A stretch of DNA of 63,211 nt, taken from contig CALLOB010000016.1 of NCBI GenBank assembly GCA_938005315.1, forward strand, positions 1 through 63,211, written 5' to 3'. The notes below the pieces were generated by a model. It saw only the letters and a program-made list of their open reading frames with translations. It was not told the DNA's origin and made no database searches. The stretch comes from an uncultured Phycisphaerae bacterium. GTDB taxonomy: Bacteria > Planctomycetota > Phycisphaerae > UBA1845 > PWPN01. Within the stretch, counting starts at the first letter, position 1; each line of letters starts with the position of its first letter. A program made the translations under genes and the position numbers. Of this stretch, positions 25,680 through 33,929 are shown piece by piece.

Positions 25680-26915
25680 ATGGTGACCAAGAGCCTCGAC
25701 ATCAAGCTGGCCAGGATCAGGGCCAACCCGAACTGCGGGGAGTTCATCCTTGCGGACGCCAAGGACGCCGACATGGCCTTCGGCATCGCCTCGCCGGGCA
25801 AATCCCCGGAGCACTACGCCCAGGAGGGGAAGTTCCGCAGCCTGCCGGAGTTCCACGAGTGCATCCGGCAGGTGGTGCGCCAGGGGCTGGTGGACATCAT
25901 GCTCATGTCCGCCCACGCCAACGACCTGCTGACCATCAAGGAGCGGCTTTTCGACAACTCCCACGTCACCCCCGCCGCCCGGGCCAACGACACCACCGAC
26001 GTGCATGTGATCCGCGAGGGAACCTACATCCGGCAGCCCTCGCGTCCCTTCCGCACCGCGACGATCGAGCAGATCCAGTGCGGCCGTGCCGAGTGCGGGC
26101 CGCAGGAACGCGGTCTCGGAGCGGATCTGGGCCTGTACAGCGTGACCTTCAACAACGACATCGATCTGGATCTCCACACTCTGGAGCGGTACCGCGAGTT
26201 CCGTCTGGAGGCCGAGAAGAAGGGTTTTCGTCATTTCCTCGAGGTTTTCGATCCCAACGCCCCGTGCAATCCGATTCCCGAGGACAAGATCGGGGCGTAC
26301 ATCAACGATATGATCGTCCGCAGCCTGGCCGGCGTGCCCGAGGCCGGGCGGCCGCTGTTTCTCAAGATGGTCTACCACGGCCCGAAGTGGACCGAGGAGC
26401 TGGCCTCGTACGATCCGCAGCTGGTGATCGGCATCCTCGGGGGCTCGGCGGGCACGACGTATGACGCCTTCAAGATGATCGCCGAGGCCCGGAAGTACGG
26501 CGCCCGCGTCGCTCTCTACGGCCGCAAAATCAACAACGCCGAGAACCAGCTGGCCTTCATCGAGATGCTGCGGCGGATCGTGGACGGTCAGATCTCGCCG
26601 GAAGAGGCGGTGCGGGCCTACCACGGCGTTCTCCAGGGGCTGGGCATCCGGCCGTATCGCACGCTGGAGGACGACATGCAGCTGACCGCCGCGAACATGA
26701 GCTACGGCGGCGGCGGGCAGGTCCGCGTGCCCGCGGCCGTGGCCCGTCCGGCCGCGGCGCCGGCTGTTAGGTCCGCGGATGCCGGCAGGCCGGCCCCCGC
26801 CGCTGCGCCGTCGGCCGGGCGTCCTTCGCCCCGCGACAACGGTCATCCCGACTTCGCCCGCATGAACTCGCAGGAGCGCGCCGCCTACTTCCGCCAGCGG
26901 CTCTCGCGGCTGTGA
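25680..26915 (+). CDS. Unknown TIM-barrel-like (aldolase-like) protein with targeting-type tail
   Basis: A 411-residue protein, the last gene of the BMC operon. Segments such as LFLKMVYHGPKWTEELASYD, VIGILGGSAGTTYDAFKMIAE and VALYGRKINNAENQ look like the later strands of a class I aldolase (DeoC/FbaB/LacD-like) barrel, but I do not recognise a named family. Residues about 355-391 are a Pro/Ala/Arg/Gly linker. The last 19 (about 393-411: FARMNSQERAAYFRQRLSRL region) form an amphipathic helix. Linker plus helix is the architecture of BMC encapsulation peptides. Function unknown; a lumen enzyme is inferred. ATG 25680 follows AGAGGA. Confidence 0.75.
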   Translation: MVTKSLDIKLARIRANPNCGEFILADAKDADMAFGIASPGKSPEHYAQEGKFRSLPEFHECIRQVVRQGLVDIMLMSAHANDLLTIKERLFDNSHVTPAARANDTTDVHVIREGTYIRQPSRPFRTATIEQIQCGRAECGPQERGLGADLGLYSVTFNNDIDLDLHTLERYREFRLEAEKKGFRHFLEVFDPNAPCNPIPEDKIGAYINDMIVRSLAGVPEAGRPLFLKMVYHGPKWTEELASYDPQLVIGILGGSAGTTYDAFKMIAEARKYGARVALYGRKINNAENQLAFIEMLRRIVDGQISPEEAVRAYHGVLQGLGIRPYRTLEDDMQLTAANMSYGGGGQVRVPAAVARPAAAPAVRSADAGRPAPAAAPSAGRPSPRDNGHPDFARMNSQERAAYFRQRLSRL

Positions 26916-27021
26916 TCCGAGGCGGCATTGCGGTTTGGCGGCCTGCGACGCCGGGGGCTCTGCGGAGCGGGATCGGGCCGCGGTTTCCGTTCGCGACGGG
27001 CTGGGCCACTGCACAGTTTCA

Positions 27022-27052
27022 TTGTGGAAAAGGTCCGCCGGCCCCTTACAAT
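27022..27052 (+). promoter_or_regulatory. Candidate promoter of gatA
   Basis: TTGTGG (27022-27027), a 19-bp gap and TACAAT (27047-27052), followed by GCCGG. The 12-mer TTACAATGCCGG is identical to that on the minus strand before larA. It lies about 80 nt upstream of the start. Confidence 0.45.
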
Positions 27053-27134
27053 GCCGGGCAAGCCCGGGCGGGGTCCTCTGCGGCCGCAGGGCGGTCCGCC
27101 TGTCTGCGCCCGGCCGGTGCGGGACGGTTCCGCC

Positions 27135-28607
27135 ATGCCCATGCCGACACTGATGGAGATCCGCGACGCCGTCCGCTCCGGACGCGTCGGCGCCAGGGAG
27201 TGGATCGACCGGGCGATCGGGAGCATCCAGCGGCTCGATCCGCAGCTGCGGGCGCTGATCAGCTATGACGGCGACCGGGCCATGGACCTGGCCGAGCAGA
27301 TCGACGAACAGGTCGCCCGGGGGGAGCCGGTCGGCCCGCTGGCCGGCGTGCCGGTTCTGATCAAGGACAACATCTGCACGCGCTTCGGTCGCACCACATG
27401 CGCGTCGCGGATCCTGGAGAACTTCGAGGCTCCCTACGATGCCCACGTGGTCCAGCGGCTGGAGTCCGCCGGCGCGATCATCCTGGGCAAGACCAACCTG
27501 GATGAGTTCGCGATGGGTTCCAGCACCGAGAACAGCGTCTGGTTTCCGACGCGCAACCCCTGGAGCCTCGAGCACGTCCCCGGCGGCAGTTCCGGCGGTT
27601 CGGCCTCGGCGGTGGCGGCCGGCGTGGTCGCCGGCGCTCTGGGGTCGGACACCGGCGGTTCGATCCGCCAGCCGGCCTCGTTCTGCGGCATCACCGGCCT
27701 CAAGCCGACCTACGGGCGCGTGTCGCGCTACGGGCTGGTGGCTTACGGCAGCAGCCTCGACCAGATCGGTCCCCTGACCCGCGATGTTGCCGACGCGGCC
27801 CTGCTGTTGCAGGTGATCGCCGGGAGAGACCCGCGGGATTCGACTAGCGTGGACGAACCGGTGCCGGATTACGTGGCCGGACTGGACCGGCCCGTGGACG
27901 GCCTGCGCATCGGGCTGGCGCGGGAGTACTTCGGCGCGGGGCTCGATCCGGAGGTCCGCGCAGCCGTCGAGGCGGCGATCGCGGAGTTTCAGGCCGCCGG
28001 GGCGGAAATCGTTCCCGTGAGTCTGCCGCATGTGAAGTACGCCGTGGCCTGCTATTACCTGGTGGCGGTGGCCGAGGCCTCCAGCAACCTGGCCCGTTAC
28101 GACGGCGTGCATTACGGGCGCCGCGCGGAGCGGCCGCAGGACTACATCGACGTCTACTGCTCCAGCCGTCAGGAGGGCTTCGGAGCCGAGGTCCGGCGGC
28201 GCATCATGCTGGGGACCTACGCCCTGTCCAGCGGCTACTACGACGCCTATTACCTCAAGGCGCTCAAGGTGCGCACGCTGATCAAACGCGACTTCGAGGA
28301 GGCCTTCCGCTTGGTGGATGTCGTCGCCGGCCCGACCTCGCCCTCGCCGGCCTGGCGGCTGGGCGAGAAGCTCGAGGACCCGCTGGCGATGTACCTGATG
28401 GACATCTACACGGTTTCGGCGAATCTGGCGGGCATTCCGGGCATCAGCGTGCCCTGCGGCTTCACGCAAACCGGTCTGCCGATCGGGCTCCAGTTGATGG
28501 GGCCGCACTTCGGCGAGCCGCGGCTGCTGGCCGCCGCCGGGCTTTACCAGCGCCGCACGGACTGGCACACGCGCGTTCCCCCGCTGGCCTCCGCGGCCGC
28601 AGCCTGA
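27135..28607 (+). CDS. gatA: Aspartyl/glutamyl-tRNA(Asn/Gln) amidotransferase subunit A
   Basis: The amidase subunit of GatCAB, which converts misacylated Glu-tRNA(Gln) or Asp-tRNA(Asn) to Gln-tRNA or Asn-tRNA. The 490-residue protein has the Ser-cisSer-Lys triad regions: the Lys in GVPVLIKDNI, VPGGSSGGSASAVAAG, and GSDTGGSIRQPASFCGITGLKPTYG. The end (ANLAGIPGISVPCGFTQTGLPIGLQLMGP) is typical of GatA rather than of generic amidases. ATG 27135 fits the family N-terminus; an in-frame extension upstream is unlikely. gatC and gatB are not adjacent. Confidence 0.94.
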   Translation: MPMPTLMEIRDAVRSGRVGAREWIDRAIGSIQRLDPQLRALISYDGDRAMDLAEQIDEQVARGEPVGPLAGVPVLIKDNICTRFGRTTCASRILENFEAPYDAHVVQRLESAGAIILGKTNLDEFAMGSSTENSVWFPTRNPWSLEHVPGGSSGGSASAVAAGVVAGALGSDTGGSIRQPASFCGITGLKPTYGRVSRYGLVAYGSSLDQIGPLTRDVADAALLLQVIAGRDPRDSTSVDEPVPDYVAGLDRPVDGLRIGLAREYFGAGLDPEVRAAVEAAIAEFQAAGAEIVPVSLPHVKYAVACYYLVAVAEASSNLARYDGVHYGRRAERPQDYIDVYCSSRQEGFGAEVRRRIMLGTYALSSGYYDAYYLKALKVRTLIKRDFEEAFRLVDVVAGPTSPSPAWRLGEKLEDPLAMYLMDIYTVSANLAGIPGISVPCGFTQTGLPIGLQLMGPHFGEPRLLAAAGLYQRRTDWHTRVPPLASAAAA

Positions 28608-28675
28608 GGCTTCGCCGGGCGACGCGCTGCATTCAAGCCGTGCATCCGGACTTCTCCGGGAGGCCGCGGCCGTCC

Positions 28676-29911
28676 ATGTCGGTCTTCACGCTTCATTCGC
28701 GCTGGGTGTTGCCGGTTTCCTCGCCTCCGATCGAGAACGGCCGGGTCATGGTGCGCGACGGCCGGATCGAATCCGTGCAGCGGAGCCGCTCGCCTGAACC
28801 CGCGGCCATCGACTGCGGCGACGCGGTGCTGATGCCCGGCCTGGTCAATGCTCACACGCACCTGGAACTGACCGATACGGCGGATCCGGTCGTCTTCGAC
28901 GGCTCCTTCGTCGGCTGGATCCGCCGGGTTTCGCGGCGGTATGCCCAGGTGGGACCCGAAACGCTCGAGGCGGCGCTGCGCGCCGGACTGCAGCGGTCGC
29001 TGGAGGTCGGCGTGACGCTGGTCGCGGACATCGGCGGCAGTCCGCAGGGTCCGCGGGCCTGGCCCGACGCGCCGCTGAACACCGTGGCGTTTCATGAGGC
29101 CCTGGGCATGGGCCGGCGGGCGGCCGAGCCGCACGAACGGTCGCTGCAGGCGGCCTGGGACTGGTGCGCCGGGGCTCCGCCCGCACGGACCGGCGTGGTT
29201 CTCCGCCCCGGGATCGCGCCGCACGCGCCTTACAGCACCGACGCGGAGATCTACCGTCGGGCGGGCCGTCTTGCCGCCACCCGAGGTCTTCCTTGGACCA
29301 CTCACGTGGCCGAAACACCCGAAGAGGCGCGTTTCCTGGCCGACGGCCGCGGGCCGTTCCGCGAACTGCTGGAGAGCCTGGGGCTCTGGGACGGCTCCTT
29401 CCGGCCGCCGGGCTGCTCGCCGGTGGCCTGGCTGCATCGATCGGGTCTGCTGGGCCCCCGCGTGCTTCTGGCCCACGTGAACTATGCCGACGACGGCGAC
29501 CTGGCACTGCTGGCCGAGGCCGGTGCACCAGTCGCCTTCTGTCCGCGGGCCCACCGCTTTTTCGGGCACGCCCCGCACCGCTGGCGGGAGATGCTCGCCG
29601 GCGGGGTGAACGTATGCCTGGGCACCGATTCGACCGCCGGCGGAGGCACGCTGTCGATTCTGGATGAAATGCGTTTCCTGCGGGCGGCCCGGGAGGATGT
29701 TGACGGCCACCTCCTGCTGGCGATGGGAACCGTCCACGGAGCCAGGGCCCTGGGGCTGGACGAGGCCTGCGGCACGCTTCGGCCGGGGTTGCGGGCCGAT
29801 CTGATTGCGGTGCCGCTGGATGACCCGGTCGCGTCCGATCCGGCGGAGGCTCTGCTGCGCGGCGGCGCCGGGCCTTCCGGCGTATGGGTTGGCGGCGTCC
29901 GAGTGGTTTGA
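28676..29911 (+). CDS. Amidohydrolase, candidate aminodeoxyfutalosine deaminase
   Basis: A 411-residue metal-dependent deaminase of the amidohydrolase superfamily (cytosine/SAH/aminofutalosine deaminase branch). Metal motifs are PGLVNAHTHLEL, THVAETPEEARF, LLAHVNY and CLGTDSTAGGG (with Asp). The NAHTHLEL form and the presence of mqnA and mqnC in the window suggest MqnX, which deaminates aminodeoxyfutalosine. The same branch contains SAH, 8-oxoguanine and other deaminases, so this is only a candidate. ATG 28676 (GGGAGG 12 nt upstream) is chosen; GTG 28640 is in frame. Confidence 0.75.
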   Translation: MSVFTLHSRWVLPVSSPPIENGRVMVRDGRIESVQRSRSPEPAAIDCGDAVLMPGLVNAHTHLELTDTADPVVFDGSFVGWIRRVSRRYAQVGPETLEAALRAGLQRSLEVGVTLVADIGGSPQGPRAWPDAPLNTVAFHEALGMGRRAAEPHERSLQAAWDWCAGAPPARTGVVLRPGIAPHAPYSTDAEIYRRAGRLAATRGLPWTTHVAETPEEARFLADGRGPFRELLESLGLWDGSFRPPGCSPVAWLHRSGLLGPRVLLAHVNYADDGDLALLAEAGAPVAFCPRAHRFFGHAPHRWREMLAGGVNVCLGTDSTAGGGTLSILDEMRFLRAAREDVDGHLLLAMGTVHGARALGLDEACGTLRPGLRADLIAVPLDDPVASDPAEALLRGGAGPSGVWVGGVRVV

Positions 29912-29937
29912 CGCGGGCGTTCCCTGTGGCCTATCAT
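29908..29937 (+). promoter_or_regulatory. Promoter of bpt
   Basis: TTGACG (29908-29913), an 18-bp spacer and TATCAT (29932-29937), then GCCGG. It overlaps the end of the amidohydrolase gene and lies 50 nt before the bpt start. Confidence 0.6.
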
Positions 29938-29987
29938 GCCGGGTGCCGGGAGACACTTCCCCGACCCCGGAAACCGACGGCGGCGTC

Positions 29988-30746
29988 ATGTCCGACGAGG
30001 TGGCTATCGCGCAGCGCACCGAGGGGCTGCGGTCCGCGCTGGAACACAGCGGTCTGCAGCCGGCTCCGCCGCGTCCCTGCCCGTACCTGGCCGGCCGGAC
30101 CGCCCGCGACGTGGTGTTTCGCGCCCGGGCGCTGCCGCCGGGGGTCTACCGTTCGCTGATGGACCTCAACTTCCGCCGCAGCGGCGACCTCATCTATCGG
30201 CCCGCCTGCGAGTCCTGCGACCAGTGCCGGGCGATCCGCCTGCCGGTCGAGGCCTTTCGGCCCGATCGCAGTCAGCGCCGCTGCCTGGCCCGGAACGCCG
30301 ACCTGGACGTGGAGGTGGACGAACCGCGGCCGACGCCGGAGAAGCACCGGCTGTACGTCGGATACCTCGCGGCCCGGCACGACGGGCAGATGGACGGCTC
30401 CTGGGAGGGCTTTCGCGGCTTCCTGTATCGCTCGCCGGTCGAAACCGCAGAGGTGGTCTTCCGCGACGCCGGCCGGCTGGTGGGCGTCGGGTTGCTGGAC
30501 CTCGACGACAACGCGATCAGCACGGTCTACTTCTACTTCGATCACCGTCAGGCGGCTCGTTCGCCGGGCACGTTCAACATCCTCTGGACGGTGGAACTCG
30601 CCCGGCGACTGGGAGTGGAGTACGTGTATCTGGGCTACGACGTCCGCGACTGCCCGAAGATGCACTACAAGACGCGGTTCCGCCCTTTCGAGGTTCTCGC
30701 CCCGGATTTCACCTGGAAACGAATCGGGTCGGATGACGGCCGGTGA
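29988..30746 (+). CDS. bpt: Aspartate/glutamate leucyltransferase Bpt
   Basis: Transfers Leu or Met from aminoacyl-tRNA to proteins with N-terminal Asp or Glu, feeding them to the N-degron (ClpS/ClpAP) pathway. The 252-residue cytoplasmic protein matches the arginyl/leucyltransferase family throughout: the Cys cluster CPYL...ACESCDQC, MDLNFRRSGDLIYRP, FRPDRSQRRCLARNADL, YLAARHDGQMDGSW, RSPGTFNILWTVELA and YVYLGYDVRDCPKMHYK. ATG 29988 fits the family N-terminus. It stands alone behind its own promoter and converges with the following gene. Confidence 0.93.
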   Translation: MSDEVAIAQRTEGLRSALEHSGLQPAPPRPCPYLAGRTARDVVFRARALPPGVYRSLMDLNFRRSGDLIYRPACESCDQCRAIRLPVEAFRPDRSQRRCLARNADLDVEVDEPRPTPEKHRLYVGYLAARHDGQMDGSWEGFRGFLYRSPVETAEVVFRDAGRLVGVGLLDLDDNAISTVYFYFDHRQAARSPGTFNILWTVELARRLGVEYVYLGYDVRDCPKMHYKTRFRPFEVLAPDFTWKRIGSDDGR

Positions 30747-30767
30747 ACGCCGCCGTGGGTCGCCGGT

Positions 30768-32018
30768 TCACGATGGCGGCGGCTCGGCCGCCGGCGTCTC
30801 CGTGCCGGGTCCCGGTTCGGCCGTTTGCTCCGCGAACTGTGATCCGGACACGGGTTCTCGACCGGTCGACGCGGATTCATCCCCGATCCGCCACTCAAGC
30901 GGCAGGGACTCCGGCACCCGCAGTTCCTCGGCCCTGCCGGCCTTGCATCGCGGCACCCAATGTCCGTTTTCGAAAACCGCCACGATGTCGGCGGTGAACA
31001 TCGAGAAACGCACCCACGAGCCGGTGCCGATGGCATCCATCGGCGCGCGGCAGGCGACGAAGGCCCGGACCTTGTCGAGGTCAAAGCCGCTGCTGACCAG
31101 GATCTTCGTGCTCCTGGCTCCCAGAGAGTCCAGCAGCCCGCGGATGGCGTAGACTTCCTCGATCGTCACCCCCGGCCCGAAGCCGTAACGGTCCAGGGCG
31201 GAGGCCGCGGCGGCGCGGTCGGAGGCCTGCGAGAGGATCCGCATCTCCAGGGCCCGCTCGGTTTTCTCATGGCCGCCCTGGTGAACGCGGTTGGCGGAGG
31301 TGTCGAGGCGCACGGCATACAGCGACGAGCCGAAGCGCCGCACGGCCTCGGCCACGGTGTCGCGCTCGCGGCCCTCGAAGTCGATCAGCACGGTCAGGGG
31401 CACCTTCGGACAGCGTTGGTGATAGGCGGCGGCACTCTCGATGCTGCTGCCCTCGAAGACGGCGTTGAGGGCATGGGGAATCGAGCCATAGAGCTGGAAG
31501 GGCCGCACGGGACCCTCTCCGACGCGGATCTGGTCGCTGCCGACGCCGAAACGGGCGTGGACCTCCGCATGGCCGGCCCGGGTGCTCGTGCCGGCCGCTC
31601 CCCCGACGGCCGCCGCGACGGCCAGGGCGGGAACGAGTTCCGGCGGATAATGCCTGGCGGCCATGTCAATTACGGGTATGCCGGCCGCGGCCACGATGTC
31701 GGCCATCATGCCCGCGGCGCCGGACAGCGACAGCCGGCCGAGAATCTCGGTCTCCAGGCACACCAGCTGGCCGAAGGGCCCCTCGATGGTCATGACCACT
31801 TCGCCGGCGGCATAGGCCCGGCCCTCCGGTTGACTTCGCAGCGTGACCGGGCCGATGCAGCGGCGTTTCAGCAGGCCGGCCACGTCCCCGACGCCGGTCA
31901 GCAGCCCGGGGGTTCTCGAGAACAGCGCGTAACGCACCAGCCGGTGCTCGCGGTCCGTGCCCCGCACGGTCGCCCACGACCGGTTGAAGTACTCGTCGGC
32001 GAGGTCCGAGGTGAACAT
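30768..32018 (-). CDS. Nicotinate phosphoribosyltransferase family protein
   Basis: A 416-residue NaPRTase-family enzyme that would make nicotinate mononucleotide from nicotinate and PRPP for NAD salvage. Supporting motifs are MFTSDLADEYF near the start, GPFGQLVCLETEILGRLSLS, AARHYPPELVPALAVAAAVGG, GTSTRAGHA, FQLYGSIPHAL, YAVRLDTSANRVHQGG and ILVSSGFDLDKV. The start at 32018 is chosen because AGGA lies 8 nt upstream; an ATG at 32027 is in frame. The C-terminus is a Glu/Pro-rich tail of about 40 residues. It is convergent with bpt, with only 21 nt between. Confidence 0.87.
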   Translation of the reverse strand: MFTSDLADEYFNRSWATVRGTDREHRLVRYALFSRTPGLLTGVGDVAGLLKRRCIGPVTLRSQPEGRAYAAGEVVMTIEGPFGQLVCLETEILGRLSLSGAAGMMADIVAAAGIPVIDMAARHYPPELVPALAVAAAVGGAAGTSTRAGHAEVHARFGVGSDQIRVGEGPVRPFQLYGSIPHALNAVFEGSSIESAAAYHQRCPKVPLTVLIDFEGRERDTVAEAVRRFGSSLYAVRLDTSANRVHQGGHEKTERALEMRILSQASDRAAAASALDRYGFGPGVTIEEVYAIRGLLDSLGARSTKILVSSGFDLDKVRAFVACRAPMDAIGTGSWVRFSMFTADIVAVFENGHWVPRCKAGRAEELRVPESLPLEWRIGDESASTGREPVSGSQFAEQTAEPGPGTETPAAEPPPS

Positions 32019-32047
32019 GGTCGGCATCCTGGCTGCGGCCGCGGTTT

Positions 32048-32075
32048 TTCGACGTCCGGCCGCCGCGGCTATGAT
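32048..32075 (+). promoter_or_regulatory. Candidate promoter of the small membrane protein gene
   Basis: TTCGAC (32048-32053), a 16-bp gap and TATGAT (32070-32075), 32 nt before the ATG at 32108. It lies between divergent genes. Confidence 0.4.
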
Positions 32076-32107
32076 AACCGCAGACGGGCCTGTCCCGGGA
32101 GCCGCTC

Positions 32108-32908
32108 ATGAACTGTTGCGAAACCTCCGGACGTCGGGGCATCAGCCTGCTGCGGATCTGCATGATCATCATGCTGATGATGATGGTCGTCTGCGGCGGG
32201 CTGGTGACCTATGTGGTCGTGAACTTCAAGCGCTGGACGGCCGCCCTGATGCGCGGTCCGCTGGTGACGATGGTCAAGTCGTCGGACCTGCCGGCAGACC
32301 AGCGCGACGCGCTGACCGGCATCTTCAACCGCCTGACCGACGATTTCGAAGCCGGGCGGATCAGCTACACCCAGCTGGGCATGGTCGCCGGCCGGCTGAT
32401 GGAGGGCCCGCTGCCGGACCTGATGATCATCGAGGCGGTGCAATCCAGGTACGTCGAAATGGCCTTCCCGGCGGAAGAATCGGCCCCCGCCCTGCGGACG
32501 TTCGCTCGCCTGCAGCGCGGCATCTGCGAGCAGACCGTGCCGGCGGCGGAGCTGCGGGAGGTGATGTCGCTGGTCTCGGTGGATGACGGATCGGGCCGGC
32601 GCACCGTCATGGAGAATCTGACCAGGACGCAGTTGAAAGCCTTTATGGCCGCCGCGCAGGAAACGGTGGACCGCCACGGCGTGCCGGATGAGGACTACCG
32701 GCCGGACTATGCCGGGCAGGTCCGTCGCGTCGTGACCGCGGTTCTGGGCGAGCAGGCCGTGCCCGCGACCGCCGAGGCCCCGGCGACACAACCGGACTCC
32801 ACAGAACCCGGGCCGGAATCGCCGGAACCCGGGCCCGAGGCGCCGGAGGAATCGGATTCGCAGGCGGCCGGCACCGGATCCCCCTCCGGCGGTTCGACCC
32901 GGCTTTGA
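32108..32908 (+). CDS. Hypothetical membrane-anchored protein
   Basis: A 266-residue protein of unknown function. One strongly hydrophobic segment, rich in Met, lies at about 15-39 (ISLLRICMIIMLMMMVVCGG), so it is probably anchored with the rest outside. The middle (about 50-215) is helical and regular, containing DFEAGRISYTQLGMVAGRLMEGPLPD. The last 45 residues are a Pro/Glu/Ser/Gly-rich low-complexity tail with repeated PGPE. It has its own candidate promoter and is divergent from the NaPRTase gene. I recognise no domain. Confidence 0.7.
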   Translation: MNCCETSGRRGISLLRICMIIMLMMMVVCGGLVTYVVVNFKRWTAALMRGPLVTMVKSSDLPADQRDALTGIFNRLTDDFEAGRISYTQLGMVAGRLMEGPLPDLMIIEAVQSRYVEMAFPAEESAPALRTFARLQRGICEQTVPAAELREVMSLVSVDDGSGRRTVMENLTRTQLKAFMAAAQETVDRHGVPDEDYRPDYAGQVRRVVTAVLGEQAVPATAEAPATQPDSTEPGPESPEPGPEAPEESDSQAAGTGSPSGGSTRL

Positions 32909-33012
32909 TGAACCAGGCCCGCGCGGTCGATCCGCCCCGCCGGCGGCTGCGGTGAGGTCCGGCGGCTTCCCCTGACCGGAATGCCGTGCGGGGCAGGAAC
33001 AACACGGCGATC

Positions 33013-33858
33013 ATGCCTGAGCTTCCCGAAGTTGAGACCATCGTTCGCGGTCTGGCCGGCCGTCTTCGCGGCCTGGAAGTGGAGGCGGTGCATCTGGCGC
33101 GGTCGGACGTGCTGCACGGCAGCCCGACGGTGTTCTGCGCGGCGCTGCGCCGAAGGCGGGTGGCGCGCGTCTGGCGGGTGGCCAAGCAGATCCGCCTGAC
33201 GCTGGCCGGCCCGGGGCGAAGGGACGCTGGAACGCTTGTTTTTCACCTGGGCATGAGCGGGCGGCTGTTGCTGGTGGCCGGGGGACGGCCGGTCGAGCCT
33301 CATACTCACCTGCGGCTGGTGTTTCGCGGCGGGACCGAGCTTCGGTTCGTCGATCCACGGCGTTTCGGGGGCGTCTGGTTTCTGGCGCCGGGACGGTCCG
33401 ACGACAGAACCTGGCTCGGCCGGAATCTGCCGCAGGTCGGGCAGGACGCACTCCGGATGCCGTTGAAGGCCTTCCGCGAGCTGCTCAGGCGGCGCCGGCA
33501 GATCAAGGCCCTGCTGCTGGACCAGCGCCCGATGGCCGGGCTGGGCAACATCTACTGCGACGAGGCTCTGCACCGCGCGGGAATCCATCCCCTTCGGCGG
33601 GCGTGCACGCTGAATGATGACGAGGTCCGGCGGCTTCATGCGGCCATTCGGCGGGTTCTGCAGGCGGCGGTCCGGGCGGGGGGGTCGAGCATCGGCGATT
33701 ACCGCGCGGCCGACGGCTCATTGGGGCGTTTCCAGCTCCGTCATCGCGTCTACGGTCGCGAGGGCCGGCCCTGTCCGCGCTGCCGGACGGCTATCGTGCG
33801 GATCGCGGCCGCGGGACGCAGCAGCTACCTTTGTTCGCGCTGCCAGCCCGGCGGTTGA
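33013..33858 (+). CDS. mutM: Formamidopyrimidine-DNA glycosylase MutM/Fpg
   Basis: A bifunctional base-excision repair enzyme removing 8-oxoguanine and Fapy lesions. The start at 33013 gives MPELPEVET, with the catalytic Pro2 and Glu3. Other marks are VAKQIRL (the conserved Lys), LVFHLGMSGRLL, RFVDPRRFGG, LLDQRPMAGLGNIYCDEAL and the helix-two-turn-helix. The C-terminal zinc finger is CPRC...YLCSRC (about 258-278). The 281-residue length is normal. It converges with larA. Confidence 0.96.
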   Translation: MPELPEVETIVRGLAGRLRGLEVEAVHLARSDVLHGSPTVFCAALRRRRVARVWRVAKQIRLTLAGPGRRDAGTLVFHLGMSGRLLLVAGGRPVEPHTHLRLVFRGGTELRFVDPRRFGGVWFLAPGRSDDRTWLGRNLPQVGQDALRMPLKAFRELLRRRRQIKALLLDQRPMAGLGNIYCDEALHRAGIHPLRRACTLNDDEVRRLHAAIRRVLQAAVRAGGSSIGDYRAADGSLGRFQLRHRVYGREGRPCPRCRTAIVRIAAAGRSSYLCSRCQPGG

Positions 33859-33929
33859 GGCGATGGTTCAGACCGCCGGCCGTTTGACTGGGGCCGAACG
33901 CGCGCCGCATGCGACCCCACGCGCCGGGT

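Noticed and set aside
25464..28568. A 1034-codon open frame on the minus strand across the LDH, TIM-barrel and gatA genes
   Set aside because: It is antisense to three well-supported genes; long antisense frames are expected at this GC content. The translation is Arg/Gly/His-rich with no domain.
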